Shown: positions 43,403 through 52,959, counted from the stretch's first letter. The stretch is 64,000 bases of DNA from Streptomyces roseochromogenus subsp. oscitans DS 12.976 (GCF_000497445.1 NZ_CM002285.1:2600623-2664622); one strand, 5' to 3'. Program-made: numbers and translations. The notes: generated by a model not told the origin, from the letters alone.

Positions 43403-43987
43403 ATGCGACGAGTGATGCGATACGCCCTGCTGTCGGCGGGGCTGTTTCTCGGTCTGGCGGGGGCGGCCCTGCCGCCCCCGTGGGCCTGGGCGGACACCCC
43501 TCCCCCACCCCCCGCACCGGCTCCCCAGCCCCCGATCCCGCCCCTCGCCCGCATCTGGCCGGTGGGCGTCCGCCCCCTGGTGCTGCGCGGCTGGGAGCCC
43601 CCGTCCACGCCGTACGGCCCCGGCCATCGCGGCGTTGACCTGTCCGCGCCGCCCGGTTCCCCCGTACGCACGGTCGCCCCGGGCCGTGTGTCCTTCGCGG
43701 GCCGGGTGGCGGGCGTGGGGGTGGTCTCGGTGGCACTGAAGGGAACGGACCTGCGAACGACGTACGAGCCGGTGACCCCGTCGGTGAAGAAGGGCGACGA
43801 GCTGAGAGCGGGGGATGTGGTGGGGACCGTCGGCCCAACGGCTTCCCACTGCGCGACTTCCTGCGTCCACTGGGGCCTGCTGCGAGGCGAAACCTATGTG
43901 AACCCGTTGTCCCTGCTCCCACCGTGGCTTGTGCACGGGGCGCCACCGAGGCTGTTGCCGGTGCTGGGGGTACCGGTTCCGCGGTAG
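43403..43987 (+). CDS. M23-family metallopeptidase (LytM-like), secreted
   Basis: 194 residues from the ATG at 43403, which has GGGAGGG eight bases upstream. A signal peptide (RRVMRYALLSAGLFLGLAGA) and Pro-rich linker lead to the LytM domain: zinc ligands in GPGHRGVDLSAPPGSPVRTV (HxxxD) and CATSCVHWGLLRG (HxH replaced by the VHWG form). Such enzymes cut or bind peptidoglycan cross-bridges. It is divergent from rpsB and converges on the TetR gene. Confidence 0.92.
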   Translation: MRRVMRYALLSAGLFLGLAGAALPPPWAWADTPPPPPAPAPQPPIPPLARIWPVGVRPLVLRGWEPPSTPYGPGHRGVDLSAPPGSPVRTVAPGRVSFAGRVAGVGVVSVALKGTDLRTTYEPVTPSVKKGDELRAGDVVGTVGPTASHCATSCVHWGLLRGETYVNPLSLLPPWLVHGAPPRLLPVLGVPVPR

Positions 43988-44084
43988 CCGAGGGCAGCCG
44001 TGCCTCCGGCAGCGGCCGTCATCTCGCAGCGGCACCCCGCAGGCACGGGCAGGCGAAACCCACCACACCCGGCGACAGCCGAGG

Positions 44085-44672
44085 TCAGCCCTTCACGCCC
44101 CGCAGAGCCATCCCCACAGCCGCCTCGGTCACCGCCGCCGGCTCCTCCGCCCCCAGCTCGATCCTCCGCACCGCCGCATCCACAACCCCCTGCAGCAACA
44201 TCGCCGCCAGCCGAGGCTGCTCGTGCCCCATCTCCCCGAGCGCCTCGACGATCATCGCGACCAGCCCCCCGTGCGCCGCCCGGATCTTCTCCCGCGCCCC
44301 GGCGTCCAGCTCACTCGCGGAGATGGCGACGACCGCCCGGTGCCGCCGGTCCCCCACCAGCGCCAGCTGCTGGCGCACATACGCCTCGACCTTGCCCTCG
44401 GCCGACGCCGTCCGCTCCATCGCCGCCGCGACCTCCGCCGCCCACACGGGGAAGTCGACCTCGCACAGCTCCTCGACCACGGCGGCCCGCGACCGGAAGT
44501 ACTCGTACACGGACGACCGCGCCAGCCCCGTGCGCTCGGCGAGAGCCGGGAAGGTCAGCGCCTCCGTCCCGCCCTCGGACAGCAGGGACCGGGCCGCGTC
44601 CAGCAGGGCGGCTCGCTGCATCGACCGGTGCTCGGCCACGGAGGCCGCTCGAATCCTTGGCACGTCAACCAC
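44085..44672 (-). CDS. TetR-family transcriptional regulator
   Basis: 195 residues if started at the GTG at 44672; a GTG at 44663 gives 192. The N-terminal HTH is clear: RAALLDAARSLLSEGGTEAL, then FPALAERTGLARSSVYEYFR. The C-terminal helical part resembles regulators with a TetR_C domain and an AVVAISASELDAGAREKIRA stretch. The ligand and target are unknown. It lies 32 bases downstream of whiG's transcription direction, i.e. just beyond the whiG start side is not shared; its promoter overlaps the whiG 3' end. Confidence 0.88.
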   Translation of the reverse strand: MVDVPRIRAASVAEHRSMQRAALLDAARSLLSEGGTEALTFPALAERTGLARSSVYEYFRSRAAVVEELCEVDFPVWAAEVAAAMERTASAEGKVEAYVRQQLALVGDRRHRAVVAISASELDAGAREKIRAAHGGLVAMIVEALGEMGHEQPRLAAMLLQGVVDAAVRRIELGAEEPAAVTEAAVGMALRGVKG

Positions 44673-44704
44673 TTTACGGACACCCCGTCCCGGAAAGGGA
44701 GGAC

Positions 44705-45547
44705 TCAGCGCCCGAAGCTCGCCAGCTTGGCCCGCAGTTGCAGCACCGACTTGGTGTGGATCTGACTGACCCGGCTCTCGGTGACCCCGAGGACGTTGCC
44801 GATCTCGGCGAGGGTGAGCCCTTCGTAGTAGTACAGCGTGACCACGGTCTTCTCCCGCTCGGGCAGCGTGTTGATGGCCCGCGCGAGAAACCTCCGCAGC
44901 TCCCTGTCCTCGGCCACCTCCACCGGATTGTCCGCGGCGGTGTCCTCCAGCGTGTCCATGAGACTGAGCCGGTCCCCGCCCTCGCTGCCGACGTGCAGCA
45001 GTTCCTCCAGCGCGACCACGTTGGCCAGCGACAACTGGCTGAACACGGCGTGGAGCTCGTCGACCTCCATGCCCAGCTCCGCGGCGACCTCGCCCTCGCT
45101 CGGCGTACGCCGCAGCCGCGCCTCCAAGGTGGCGTAGGCGCGCTCCACGTTCCGCGCTTTCTGCCGTACCGACCGCGGGATCCAGTCCAGCGCCCGCAGC
45201 TCGTCGATCATCGCGCCCCGGATACGGGTGATCGCGTACGTCTCGAACTTGATCTCCCGGTCGATGTCGAACTTCTCGATCGCGTCGATCAGCCCGAAGA
45301 CACCCGAGGAGACGAAGTCGGCCTGCTCGACATTGGGCGGCAGCCCGACGCTCACCCGCCCCGCGACGTATTTCACGAGCGGCGAGTAGTGCAGGATCAG
45401 CTGTTCCCGCAGCCGGTCGTCCCCCGTGGCCTTGTACGACCGCCACAGCTCGTCGAGCGTCGAGGGAGCGGGCGGCCGCTCGCTGCCACCGTCGCGGGCG
45501 GCTGGGGGGATCGCCGCCCGGTCGGACCCGGAGGTGTGCTGGGGCAT
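44705..45547 (-). CDS. whiG: RNA polymerase sigma factor WhiG
   Basis: 280 residues, the length known for WhiG, from the ATG at 45547. Sigma regions 2-4 are all present: [20 protein letters not shown] (region 2), [20 protein letters not shown] (region 3) and [20 protein letters not shown] (region 4 HTH). It belongs to the FliA/SigD group. In Streptomyces it starts sporulation of aerial hyphae and is held by the anti-sigma RsiG with c-di-GMP. The leader holds three 10-bp tandem repeats just upstream. Confidence 0.96.
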   Translation of the reverse strand: MPQHTSGSDRAAIPPAARDGGSERPPAPSTLDELWRSYKATGDDRLREQLILHYSPLVKYVAGRVSVGLPPNVEQADFVSSGVFGLIDAIEKFDIDREIKFETYAITRIRGAMIDELRALDWIPRSVRQKARNVERAYATLEARLRRTPSEGEVAAELGMEVDELHAVFSQLSLANVVALEELLHVGSEGGDRLSLMDTLEDTAADNPVEVAEDRELRRFLARAINTLPEREKTVVTLYYYEGLTLAEIGNVLGVTESRVSQIHTKSVLQLRAKLASFGR

Positions 45548-45868
45548 TCGTCGCCTTGTGCCGTTCTGCCGTGAAGTGCTGTGAAGTGCTGTGAAGTGGG
45601 ACGGGGTGGGGTTCGGCGGGAGGAGTGGGCTACCTGGGTGAGCTGTCGGTCTGCTGTCGAGTTGGCGGGATCTGTGCCGGCTCCTTTGTGAGCGTAGCGT
45701 GACTGAGCTGTCGCGGTGTGCGAACAGGGAGGCTCCACCCGTGCGCGGGGCGCTCCGGCGCGCCTCACGGGCGCGTTCCGCAGCTCGCTCTGGGTGATCG
45801 GCCGGAGGGTCAACTCCGGGAAACGTCAAGGGCGTCGGGCGTTCCCCCGGACGGCCGAACACGCTCGG
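45548..45868 (-). promoter_or_regulatory. whiG upstream region
   Basis: 321 bases between the whiG start and the dprA stop. It holds the tandem repeats and must contain the whiG promoter if whiG is not read from dprA. I could not fix a single -35/-10 pair. No gene is seen. Confidence 0.5.
45571..45598. repeat. 10-bp tandem repeats in whiG leader
   Basis: GTGAAGTGCT is repeated twice, plus a third partial copy (GTGAAGTG), 24 bases upstream of the whiG start codon. It is within the 5' untranslated part and could affect translation or transcription. Confidence 0.75.
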
Positions 45869-47029
45869 TCAGGACGGGCCGCGACCGGTGCGGACCGACA
45901 TCACCGCCTGGCGTGTCAACTTCCAGCCATCGTCGTGTCGTTCGACGTAACCAAGTGCTCGGAGTTCGTACAGCCTCGCGATCGCCTCGTCCCGGGTGGT
46001 CGGTGTGCCGAGCGCGATCTCCTCGACGGAGGCCGCGCGGTTGCCGGGCAGGGCGGCGAGGACGGCCCGGGCGGCGGGTTCCAGCAGGTCACGCGGGAGT
46101 ACGGGGCCCCGCCGGGGCGGCGCCAGCTCGCCCATGTCACCCACCAGTTCCACGATCTCCGCGGCATCGGTGACCAGGACGGCCTCGCCGCGCAGCAGTT
46201 CGTGCACGCCGGCGGAGAGTGTGCTGGTGACGGGGCCGGGGACGCCCATGGTGAACCGGCCGAGGCGCTGTGCGGCCCGCGCGGTGGCCAGCGAGCCACT
46301 GCGGCAGGCGGCCTCCACGACGACGGTGCCCCTGGTCAGGGCGGCGATGACGCGATTGCGGAGGATGAACCGGCTCGGCGTCGGATGATCCCCCGGGGGC
46401 AGCTCGCCGACCACGAGTCCCTGCTCCGCGATCCTTTCGATCAGCGCGGTGTGACCGCGGGGGTAGGGTCGGTCGACGCCGCAGGCCAGGACCGCGACAG
46501 TGGCTCCGCGGGCGGCGAGGGCGCCTCGGTGGGCGGCGCCGTCGATGCCGTACGCGCCGCCCGAGACCACCACCCAGCCGCGCTCGGCGAGCCCTGCGGC
46601 GAGGGTGGCGGCGGCATGGGTCCCGTACTCGGTGCAGGCACGGGCGCCCACCACGGCCACGGACCGAAGCGCCCACATCCGCAGGCTGGGCCGGCCGCGC
46701 ACCCAGAGCCCGATCGGCCGGGCGTCGCCGAGGTCGTCCAGCTGCCGCGGCCACTCCGTGTCATGGGGCCCCACGAACCGGGCCCCGGCGGCCCGGGCCA
46801 CGGCGAGATCCCGCTCCGGCTGGGCCCGCCGAGCCCGCGCGACCAGCCCGGCCCACCGCACCTCGCTCACCTCCGGCAACGCCTCCGCCCCCTCCCGCAA
46901 CCGCCGCACCACCTCCCCCACCCCAAACTCGCGAACCCACCGCCCCCCAACCTCGTCCCCCGGCTCGACAACCCGGCAGAGAAAGACTCGCCGGAGCACC
47001 TCGGCTCCGGGATCCTCGCCCGTGGTCAT
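45869..47029 (-). CDS. dprA: DNA-processing protein DprA
   Basis: 386 residues from the ATG at 47029, which overlaps the yifB stop by four bases. Rossmann-like DprA core: SVAVVGARACTEYGTHAAAT, VVSGGAYGIDGAAHRGALAA, SRFILRNRVIAALTRGTVVV and EAACRSGSLATARAAQRLGR. A C-terminal winged-helix (VEEIALGTPTTRDEAIARLY) follows. It loads RecA onto single-stranded DNA during uptake. Natural transformation is not known in Streptomyces, so its present role is unclear. Confidence 0.95.
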   Translation of the reverse strand: MTTGEDPGAEVLRRVFLCRVVEPGDEVGGRWVREFGVGEVVRRLREGAEALPEVSEVRWAGLVARARRAQPERDLAVARAAGARFVGPHDTEWPRQLDDLGDARPIGLWVRGRPSLRMWALRSVAVVGARACTEYGTHAAATLAAGLAERGWVVVSGGAYGIDGAAHRGALAARGATVAVLACGVDRPYPRGHTALIERIAEQGLVVGELPPGDHPTPSRFILRNRVIAALTRGTVVVEAACRSGSLATARAAQRLGRFTMGVPGPVTSTLSAGVHELLRGEAVLVTDAAEIVELVGDMGELAPPRRGPVLPRDLLEPAARAVLAALPGNRAASVEEIALGTPTTRDEAIARLYELRALGYVERHDDGWKLTRQAVMSVRTGRGPS

Positions 47030-48651
47030 GTCAGCGCCCCGATGGCCATCGGCACCCCTCGCGGGACTCCGGTGCGCAGCTGCAGGGCCAGGGCGACGTC
47101 GGTCGCGTCCGGGCGGTCGTGTCCGACGAGGTCGGCGACCGTCCAGGCGACGCGCAGGACCCGGTCGATGCCGCGGGCGGTGAGCACACCCCGTTCGAGG
47201 CTGCGCTCGGCCTCGTCCATCGCGCCGGCCACGGCCTGGTGGCGGCTGCGCAGTTCCCGCCCCGGCACCTCGCTGTTGGTGCGCCACGGTGTTCCGGCCA
47301 GGCGGGCCGCCGTGCGCTCGCGGGCCTGCCGTACCCGCTCGGCGACGATCGCCGTGGACTCGCCCCGAGCGCCGGGTTCGGTGAGCTCGGCCCGGGTGAC
47401 CGGGTCGACCTCGACACGCAGATCCACCCGGTCCAGCAGCGGGCCGGAGAGCCGGGACTGGTAGCGGCGGATCGCCGATGGGGGGCATTCGCACAGGGAG
47501 TCCCGCTGGGAGAAGCGTCCGCAGGGACAGGGGTTGGCCGCCAGCACCATGAGGAAGCGGGCCGGGAACCGGACGACACCCGCGCTGCGCGCGATCACCA
47601 CATGCCCCGACTCCAGCGGCTGCCGCAGGGCGTCCAGGGTCTGACTGTGGAACTCGGGCGCCTCGTCCAGGAACAGCACGCCACGATGGGCGAGAGAGAC
47701 CGCGCCGGGTCGTGCGATCCCGGGGCCGCCGCCGACAAGCGATTGCATCGTGGCCGAGTGATGCGGTGCGCAGTAGGGAGCTACGTCGATGAGCGGCTTG
47801 CCCGGTGGCAGCAGCCCGGCCACCGAGTGCACCGCCGTGACCTCCAGCGATTCCTCCCTGGTCAGCCGGGGCAGGACCGCGGGCAGCCGCTCGGCGAGCA
47901 TGGTTTTGCCCGCACCGGGAGGGCCTTCCAGGAACAGGTGGTGTCCGCCGGCGGCGGCCACCTCCACGGCTGTGCGGGCCGAGGTCTGACCCACGACGTC
48001 CGCCAGGTCGTGATCGTGGTCGTGCTGTGCGGCGCCGACGCTGTGCATACCGGTGGCCGCACCCGTGCCGGGCATGCGCAGACCGGCCAGCAGCGGGTCA
48101 GGGCGTCCCTGCTCGTCCGGCTCCTCCTCGGGGACGGGCTCCTCGGTGAGGACCGCGATGAGCTGCCGCAGACTGCGGACGCCGAGCACCGAGACGCCGG
48201 GGACGAGCGAGGCCTCGGCGGCGGCGCACTCGGGCACGACCACTTGGTCGTAACCGGCGTCGGCCGCGGCGAGGACGGCCGGCAGGATGCCGCGGACCGG
48301 TCGGACCCGGCCGTCCAGGCCCAGCTCCCCGATCATCACGATGTCCGCGAGAACACGCGGATCGATCCGTTCGGCGGCGCCGAGCACCGCGCAGGCGACG
48401 GCCAGGTCGAAGCCGGAGCCGGCTTTGGGCACCGACGCCGGGCTGAGTCCGACGGTGAGCTTCTTCTGCGGCCACTCGCCGCCCGAGTTCACCACCGCCG
48501 CCCGGACGCGGTCGCGGCTTTCTGTGAGGCTTTTGTCCGGGAGGCCTACCAGGGTGAAGGCTGCGACGCCGGGTTCGAGGTCGGCCTGGACCTCTACGAC
48601 GACGCCCTCGACGCCGACGAGGGCCACCGAGCAGGTGCGGGCGAATCCCAT
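47026..48651 (-). CDS. YifB/ComM-family Mg-chelatase-like AAA+ ATPase
   Basis: 541 residues. A Lon-protease-like N-terminal domain (FARTCSVALVGVEGVVVEVQ; KLTVGLSPASVPKAGSGFDL) is followed by the AAA+ core with Walker A GPPGAGKTM, Walker B HRGVLFLDEAPEF and a zinc-finger-like NPCPCGRFSQRDSLCECPPS. The C-terminal Mg_chelatase_C part ends the protein. Relatives (ComM) are branch-migration helicases in DNA uptake. It is in one run with yraN and dprA. Confidence 0.95.
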   Translation of the reverse strand: MGFARTCSVALVGVEGVVVEVQADLEPGVAAFTLVGLPDKSLTESRDRVRAAVVNSGGEWPQKKLTVGLSPASVPKAGSGFDLAVACAVLGAAERIDPRVLADIVMIGELGLDGRVRPVRGILPAVLAAADAGYDQVVVPECAAAEASLVPGVSVLGVRSLRQLIAVLTEEPVPEEEPDEQGRPDPLLAGLRMPGTGAATGMHSVGAAQHDHDHDLADVVGQTSARTAVEVAAAGGHHLFLEGPPGAGKTMLAERLPAVLPRLTREESLEVTAVHSVAGLLPPGKPLIDVAPYCAPHHSATMQSLVGGGPGIARPGAVSLAHRGVLFLDEAPEFHSQTLDALRQPLESGHVVIARSAGVVRFPARFLMVLAANPCPCGRFSQRDSLCECPPSAIRRYQSRLSGPLLDRVDLRVEVDPVTRAELTEPGARGESTAIVAERVRQARERTAARLAGTPWRTNSEVPGRELRSRHQAVAGAMDEAERSLERGVLTARGIDRVLRVAWTVADLVGHDRPDATDVALALQLRTGVPRGVPMAIGALT

Positions 48652-49017
48652 TCAGGCCACCCCCCGTACATGCTCGACGGACGGGGCGCCGCGCTGGGGC
48701 AGCAGGACGCCGATCAGGTCGATGCGGACGCCGCCCGGCGGAGCCCCTCCGTGGGTCTGGATCCAGCGCTCGGCCAGTTCGCGCAGCCGGGCCGCCTTCT
48801 CGGGGGTCACCGCGGCCATCGGATGCTCGAAGCAGCCGCCCCTGCGGGTCTTCACCTCGCATACGACCAGGACGTCGCCGTCCCTGGCCACGATGTCGAT
48901 CTCACCGGTCCTGCCGGAGCGCCAGTTGCGCTCCAGGACCGCCATTCCGGCCTCGGCCAGCCGCCGGGCGGCCAGATCCTCGCCGTACCTGCCGAGTGCA
49001 CTGCGTGCGTTGCTCAT
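48652..49017 (-). CDS. YraN/UPF0102 nuclease-fold protein
   Basis: 121 residues from the ATG at 49017 ([20 protein letters not shown]). The restriction-endonuclease-like core is [20 protein letters not shown], with the D...ExK triad. Function is unproven, though the fold predicts action on branched DNA. It abuts yifB with no gap. Confidence 0.93.
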   Translation of the reverse strand: MSNARSALGRYGEDLAARRLAEAGMAVLERNWRSGRTGEIDIVARDGDVLVVCEVKTRRGGCFEHPMAAVTPEKAARLRELAERWIQTHGGAPPGGVRIDLIGVLLPQRGAPSVEHVRGVA

Positions 49018-49128
49018 GCCGGCACCACCTCCGGCGCCAACGGTCACGCATCCCGGCCTCAGTTGTTGATCTTGGTGGGTTGCTCGCCTGCTGTGGAAAA
49101 CCTCGTCACCCGCACGGGCGAGTGCGGA

Positions 49129-49437
49129 TCACCCGCCCGGAAGCTCCAGGTCGCTCTTGTTCAGCTCCTCGATGTTCACGTCCTTGAACGTGAGAACCCT
49201 GACCTGCTTCACGAAGCGGGCCGGCCGGTACATGTCCCAGACCCAGGCGTCGGCCATCGACACCTCGAAGAACACCTCACCCTGGACGGAGTGCACCTGC
49301 ATCTCGTAGTCGTTGGTGAGGTAGAAGCGCCGCTCGGTCTCGATCACGTATTTGAACAGACCGACGACGTCTCGGTACTCCCGGTAGAGCTTCAGCTCCA
49401 TCTCGGTCTCGTACTTCTCGAGGTCCTCGGCGCTCAT
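49129..49437 (-). CDS. DUF2469 family protein
   Basis: 102 residues, highly conserved in actinobacteria (MSAEDLEKYETEMELKLYRE, then YEMQVHSVQGEVFFEVSMAD). Acidic, soluble, function unknown. Lies between the NUDIX gene and yraN on the same strand, within the group that follows sipZ. Confidence 0.92.
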   Translation of the reverse strand: MSAEDLEKYETEMELKLYREYRDVVGLFKYVIETERRFYLTNDYEMQVHSVQGEVFFEVSMADAWVWDMYRPARFVKQVRVLTFKDVNIEELNKSDLELPGG

Positions 49438-49512
49438 GGCATGTTCCCCTTCAGCCGTGCGATCCCACCATTGTGCGCCAGTCCGACGGGCACTCAGACG
49501 ATTTCCGGGTCG

Positions 49513-50037
49513 CTAGACGATTTCCGCGTCGAGGGTCACGGGACTGGCCGGGGGACCTTCGTCGAGCAGCGTGCGCAGCAGCTCGGCGAGTCTGGTCGGA
49601 TACACCGTCTCATGTGCCCGGGTCAGTTCCTGACACGTCCACCAACGCGCACCGGCGACGCTGCGCCGCTCCAGCTCCGTCAGCCCCGTGGCCTCGGTGG
49701 CGGTCTGCGTCGTACGGGCCAGGTAGTACCACTCGTCCTGGTCCCAGCGGCGGCCCGCGAAGGGAAAGGAACACATGCGCCGCCACAGCACCGGGCCCAG
49801 TACGACGTCGGTGATGCCGGTCTCCTCGGCCAGCTCCCTGAGCGCGGCCTCCTCACGTGTCTCGGCGCCCTCCAGACCGCCGCCCGGGGTGAACCACCAG
49901 TCGTCGGCCGGATCGTCCGGCTCATGGCCGTGCAGCAGCAGGATGCGGTCCTCGGGGTCGAGGAGGACCACCCGGGCCACCTTGCGCAGACCGCCCTCGT
50001 ACCACTCCTCGCCGGTCCGCGTGGCCTCAGCGGACAC
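49513..50037 (-). CDS. NUDIX hydrolase
   Basis: 174 residues. The NUDIX box is complete: GGLEGAETREEAALRELAEE then TGI, about residues 54-76, with metal-binding Glu residues intact. It hydrolyses a nucleoside diphosphate linked to some group X; the substrate is not predictable. The ATG at 50037 overlaps the 3' end of sipZ by 11 bases. Confidence 0.92.
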   Translation of the reverse strand: MSAEATRTGEEWYEGGLRKVARVVLLDPEDRILLLHGHEPDDPADDWWFTPGGGLEGAETREEAALRELAEETGITDVVLGPVLWRRMCSFPFAGRRWDQDEWYYLARTTQTATEATGLTELERRSVAGARWWTCQELTRAHETVYPTRLAELLRTLLDEGPPASPVTLDAEIV

Positions 50038-50812
50038 CGGCCGCCTCCGGGCGGGCCTTATGGGCGCGGGAGCGGCCCAGGCGGCCGGCGATCGGGCCGT
50101 AGGCGCCGCCCGCCAGGACCAGGACGGCGCCGGCGCCGATCAGCAGCTCGATCGTGCCCAGCGGGCCGGGCTGCGAGAGGGTGCCGAGGGCCTCGAAGCC
50201 GGTGGGCCGCTTGAGCGAGCCCTTCCAGGGCCATATGACGGCGTCCACACGGGCGGTCACGGCGTCGCTGGAGACCGTGCCCTTGGCCGCGTCGGTGAGG
50301 TGGGCCGTGGAGTCCAGGGAACCCTGGCGCTCGTCACCGAGAAGGAAGAGGCGGCCCTCGGGGACGGTCACCGTCGGGAAGTTCTGGTTCTCGGCCAGGC
50401 TGCCCTTGGGCAGATAGGGCTCGTCGATCTGCTTGCCGTTGACGGTCAGCTTGCCGTTCGTGCAGCAGGAGACGGTGTCGCCGCCGACCGCGACGACGCG
50501 CTTGACCACCTTGGAGTTGCTGACCCAGCTGGTGTCCGTGAAGACGACGACGTCACCGCGCCGTATCTCGCCGCCGTCGACCTTCTGCGCCAGCACCCGG
50601 TCGCCGGCGTCGATGGTGGGCGTCATGGAGCTGGTGGGCACGGTGTACGGCCGGTAGCTGACCGCCGCCCAGGCGAACCCGCCGAGGAACAGCACCAGAC
50701 CCAGGGCCACGGCCACTCCGGACAGCCGCTGTCCGAGCCGGCTGCCGCCGGGCTGTGCCGTGCCTGTCCCGCCGTTGCGCGGGGCCGTACGCGTCGTGCT
50801 CTCGCCACCCAT
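50027..50812 (-). CDS. type I signal peptidase, SipZ position
   Basis: 261 residues from the ATG at 50812. The catalytic Ser is in PYTVPTSSMTPTIDAGDRVL and the general-base Lys in NSKVVKRVVAVGGD; the GDERQGSLDS box near the end is a variant of the usual GDHR. Two TM helices: one N-terminal (VALGLVLFLGGFAWAAV) and one C-terminal (about residues 225-245). It cuts signal peptides on the outer face of the membrane. Its position next to NUDIX, DUF2469 and yraN matches S. lividans sipZ. Confidence 0.92.
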   Translation of the reverse strand: MGGESTTRTAPRNGGTGTAQPGGSRLGQRLSGVAVALGLVLFLGGFAWAAVSYRPYTVPTSSMTPTIDAGDRVLAQKVDGGEIRRGDVVVFTDTSWVSNSKVVKRVVAVGGDTVSCCTNGKLTVNGKQIDEPYLPKGSLAENQNFPTVTVPEGRLFLLGDERQGSLDSTAHLTDAAKGTVSSDAVTARVDAVIWPWKGSLKRPTGFEALGTLSQPGPLGTIELLIGAGAVLVLAGGAYGPIAGRLGRSRAHKARPEAAGVR

Positions 50813-50996
50813 GGCCCCGGACCCTACCCGGCGGTACCTGGGCTTGCCCACCCACCTGCCCGACTCCGCTGGTCGGCCCTCCTGGGGCGCCGCCCCAGAG
50901 CCCGCCAGGGGCTCTGTCCCTGGACCCCACCTCCGCCCACCCCCTCCCGACTCGGTCGGCCGAGACAAGGCCCCGGGGCACTCCTCGCGCTGATTG

Positions 50997-51980
50997 TCAG
51001 CCGCGCTCCGTCTTCACCGCCCTGCGGCGCCTCCACACCGCCACCGGCAAGACCGCCGCGATGGCGACGCCCTGGGGGGCCACCGTCAGGGCGTCGGAGG
51101 CCGAGGACTGCTGGGAGATGCCGGGCTGGTCGAAGGTGTCCGGGATCGGGAGGGTGCCCCAGCGGTTGATCGGCCAGGCCTTGACGATGGCGCGGCCCAC
51201 TACGTCGTCGACCGGGACCATGCCGTGGTGCTTGTCGGACTGGTTGTACCGCGAGTCGCGGGAGTTCTGGCGGTGGTCGCCCATCACCCAGATGTAGCCC
51301 TGGGGGACCTTCACCTTGAACTGGCCGCCCAGGTCGTCATCGGTGCACGGCGTGTTGCCGGGATAGACGTACGGCTCGTTCAGCGCCTTGCCGTTGACCA
51401 GCAGCGGGCCGGTGCCCTTGCACTGGACGGTGTCGCCGCCGACGCCGACCACGCGCTTGATCAGGTCCTTCTCATTGGCGGACGGCATCAGGCCGATCCA
51501 GCTGAGGACCCTCTGCACGGGGTTCGGGGTCGGCGCCGGCTCGCCCGCCAGCCAGTCGTCCGGGTCGTGGAAGACCACGACCTCGCCGCGCTCCGGCTTG
51601 GAACCGAACCACGGGGTGAGCTTGTCGACCAGGACGCGGTCACCCACCTGAAGGGTGTTCTGCATCGAGGCGGACGGGATCGAGAACGCCTGCACCAGGA
51701 ACGTCTTGATCAGCAGCGCCAGGACCAGCGCGATCACGACGAGGATCGGCAGCTCCTTCCAGAAGGAGCGCGGCTGCTTCTTCGGCCGGCCGGCCGACTC
51801 GCCCGAGCCCGCGGCCCCGCCCGGCGGCCGCTGCTCCTCGCCGGGCCCGTCCTGGTCGCCCGCCGGGTCATTCCCTGAGGTCATGGCGCCGTCCGGCACG
51901 GGGGCGTTCGCTTCCACGGGGTGCCCGCGGTGCTCCTCGCCGTCGTGCCCCGACCGTGCGCCAACCGCCACATCCCCCAC
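50997..51980 (-). CDS. type I signal peptidase, SipY position
   Basis: 327 residues from a GTG at 51980 with AGGAG six bases upstream, so the long cytoplasmic N-terminus is probably real. Catalytic Ser in VQAFSIPSASMQNTLQVGDR, Lys in NEKDLIKRVVGVGGD, box IWVMGDHRQNSRDSR. TM helices at about residues 73-95 and 295-315. It overlaps the sipX 3' end by 113 bases, which is long for such genes. Confidence 0.92.
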   Translation of the reverse strand: MGDVAVGARSGHDGEEHRGHPVEANAPVPDGAMTSGNDPAGDQDGPGEEQRPPGGAAGSGESAGRPKKQPRSFWKELPILVVIALVLALLIKTFLVQAFSIPSASMQNTLQVGDRVLVDKLTPWFGSKPERGEVVVFHDPDDWLAGEPAPTPNPVQRVLSWIGLMPSANEKDLIKRVVGVGGDTVQCKGTGPLLVNGKALNEPYVYPGNTPCTDDDLGGQFKVKVPQGYIWVMGDHRQNSRDSRYNQSDKHHGMVPVDDVVGRAIVKAWPINRWGTLPIPDTFDQPGISQQSSASDALTVAPQGVAIAAVLPVAVWRRRRAVKTERG

Positions 51981-52959
51981 GCCAACTCCTCACTGTGTGC
52001 CGCTGCCTGCCCCGCATACGGTGCAGGCCCACTACTCCCATAACGAGCGGGAGTTCCGCAGGGGTCGGGAGCTGGGTCAGTCCGTTCGGATTCTCGGGGG
52101 CAACCCTATGCGACAGCCGGGGACCGGCAGTCACACCCGACACGGAGTTCGCCACGCTTGCGAAGGTTTTAGGTTCCTGCAGACGGGTCCAGTGGCCGAC
52201 CGGCCAGCCGATGGCGACGGCCCGGCCGACGACGGACTTCTCGGAGACCGTGCCGCCGTAGGGCGTGTTCTGGTGGAAACGGGAGTCCGCGGAGTTACCC
52301 CGGTGGTCGCCCATCACCCACAGCCGGCCCTTGGGGACGGTGATGTCGAAGGACTGGGCGGACGGGGCGTCCCCCGGATAGATGTAATCACCCTCGGTGA
52401 GCGGTATGCCGTTGACGGTGACCCGGCCCTGCGCGTCACAGCACTTGACGTGGTCGCCGCCGACCCCGATGACCCGTTTGATCAGGTCTTTCTCATTGTC
52501 GGACGGCAGCAGGCCGATGAAGGTGAGGCCTTCCTTGAGCTGCTTGACGACGACCGGGTCGTGCTTCTTGGCCGTCTGCTCGTCGGCCAGCCAGCCGCCC
52601 GGGTCGTGGAAGACGACGACGTCCCCGCGCTGCGGCTTGGTGCCGAACCACGGGGTGAGCTTGTCGACCAGGACGCGGTCGCCGATGCGGATCGTCTGCT
52701 CCATCGAGCCGGACGGGATCACGAACGCCTGGACGAGGAAGGTCTTCAGGACCAGCGCTATCAGGACGGCCACACCCACCAGAAGAGGGATCTCCCGAAC
52801 GGCTGAACGCCGGCGCTTGCGTTTGACCTTGCGCTGGAGCTTCCGCCGCTCCGCGCGCGTACGGCCGCCGCCGGGCGCGGAGGTGCGGCGCGATCCGGTG
52901 GGCAGCAGATTGTCGGCGGGGCTGCTGGGCAGCCCGCGCGGCTTGCCGCGGTTACCCAT
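51868..52959 (-). CDS. type I signal peptidase, SipX position
   Basis: 363 residues from the ATG at 52959. A very basic N-terminus (RRKLQRKVKRKRRRSAVREI) precedes the TM helix. Catalytic Ser in VQAFVIPSGSMEQTIRIGDR, Lys in NEKDLIKRVIGVGGD, box LWVMGDHRGNSADSR. The C-terminal 60 residues are Arg/Gly-rich and run through the start region of the next gene, so the family-length end may have been lost by a frameshift. Its start overlaps the sipW end by 8 bases. Confidence 0.9.
   Translation of the reverse strand: MGNRGKPRGLPSSPADNLLPTGSRRTSAPGGGRTRAERRKLQRKVKRKRRRSAVREIPLLVGVAVLIALVLKTFLVQAFVIPSGSMEQTIRIGDRVLVDKLTPWFGTKPQRGDVVVFHDPGGWLADEQTAKKHDPVVVKQLKEGLTFIGLLPSDNEKDLIKRVIGVGGDHVKCCDAQGRVTVNGIPLTEGDYIYPGDAPSAQSFDITVPKGRLWVMGDHRGNSADSRFHQNTPYGGTVSEKSVVGRAVAIGWPVGHWTRLQEPKTFASVANSVSGVTAGPRLSHRVAPENPNGLTQLPTPAELPLVMGVVGLHRMRGRQRHTVRSWRGGCGGWRTVGARRRGAPRAPRGSERPRAGRRHDLRE

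Noticed and set aside
47119..50214. Very long plus-strand open frame (over 1000 codons) opposite yifB, yraN and the NUDIX gene
   Set aside because: It is a shadow of high-GC minus-strand genes that have clear family matches; its composition is not protein-like.
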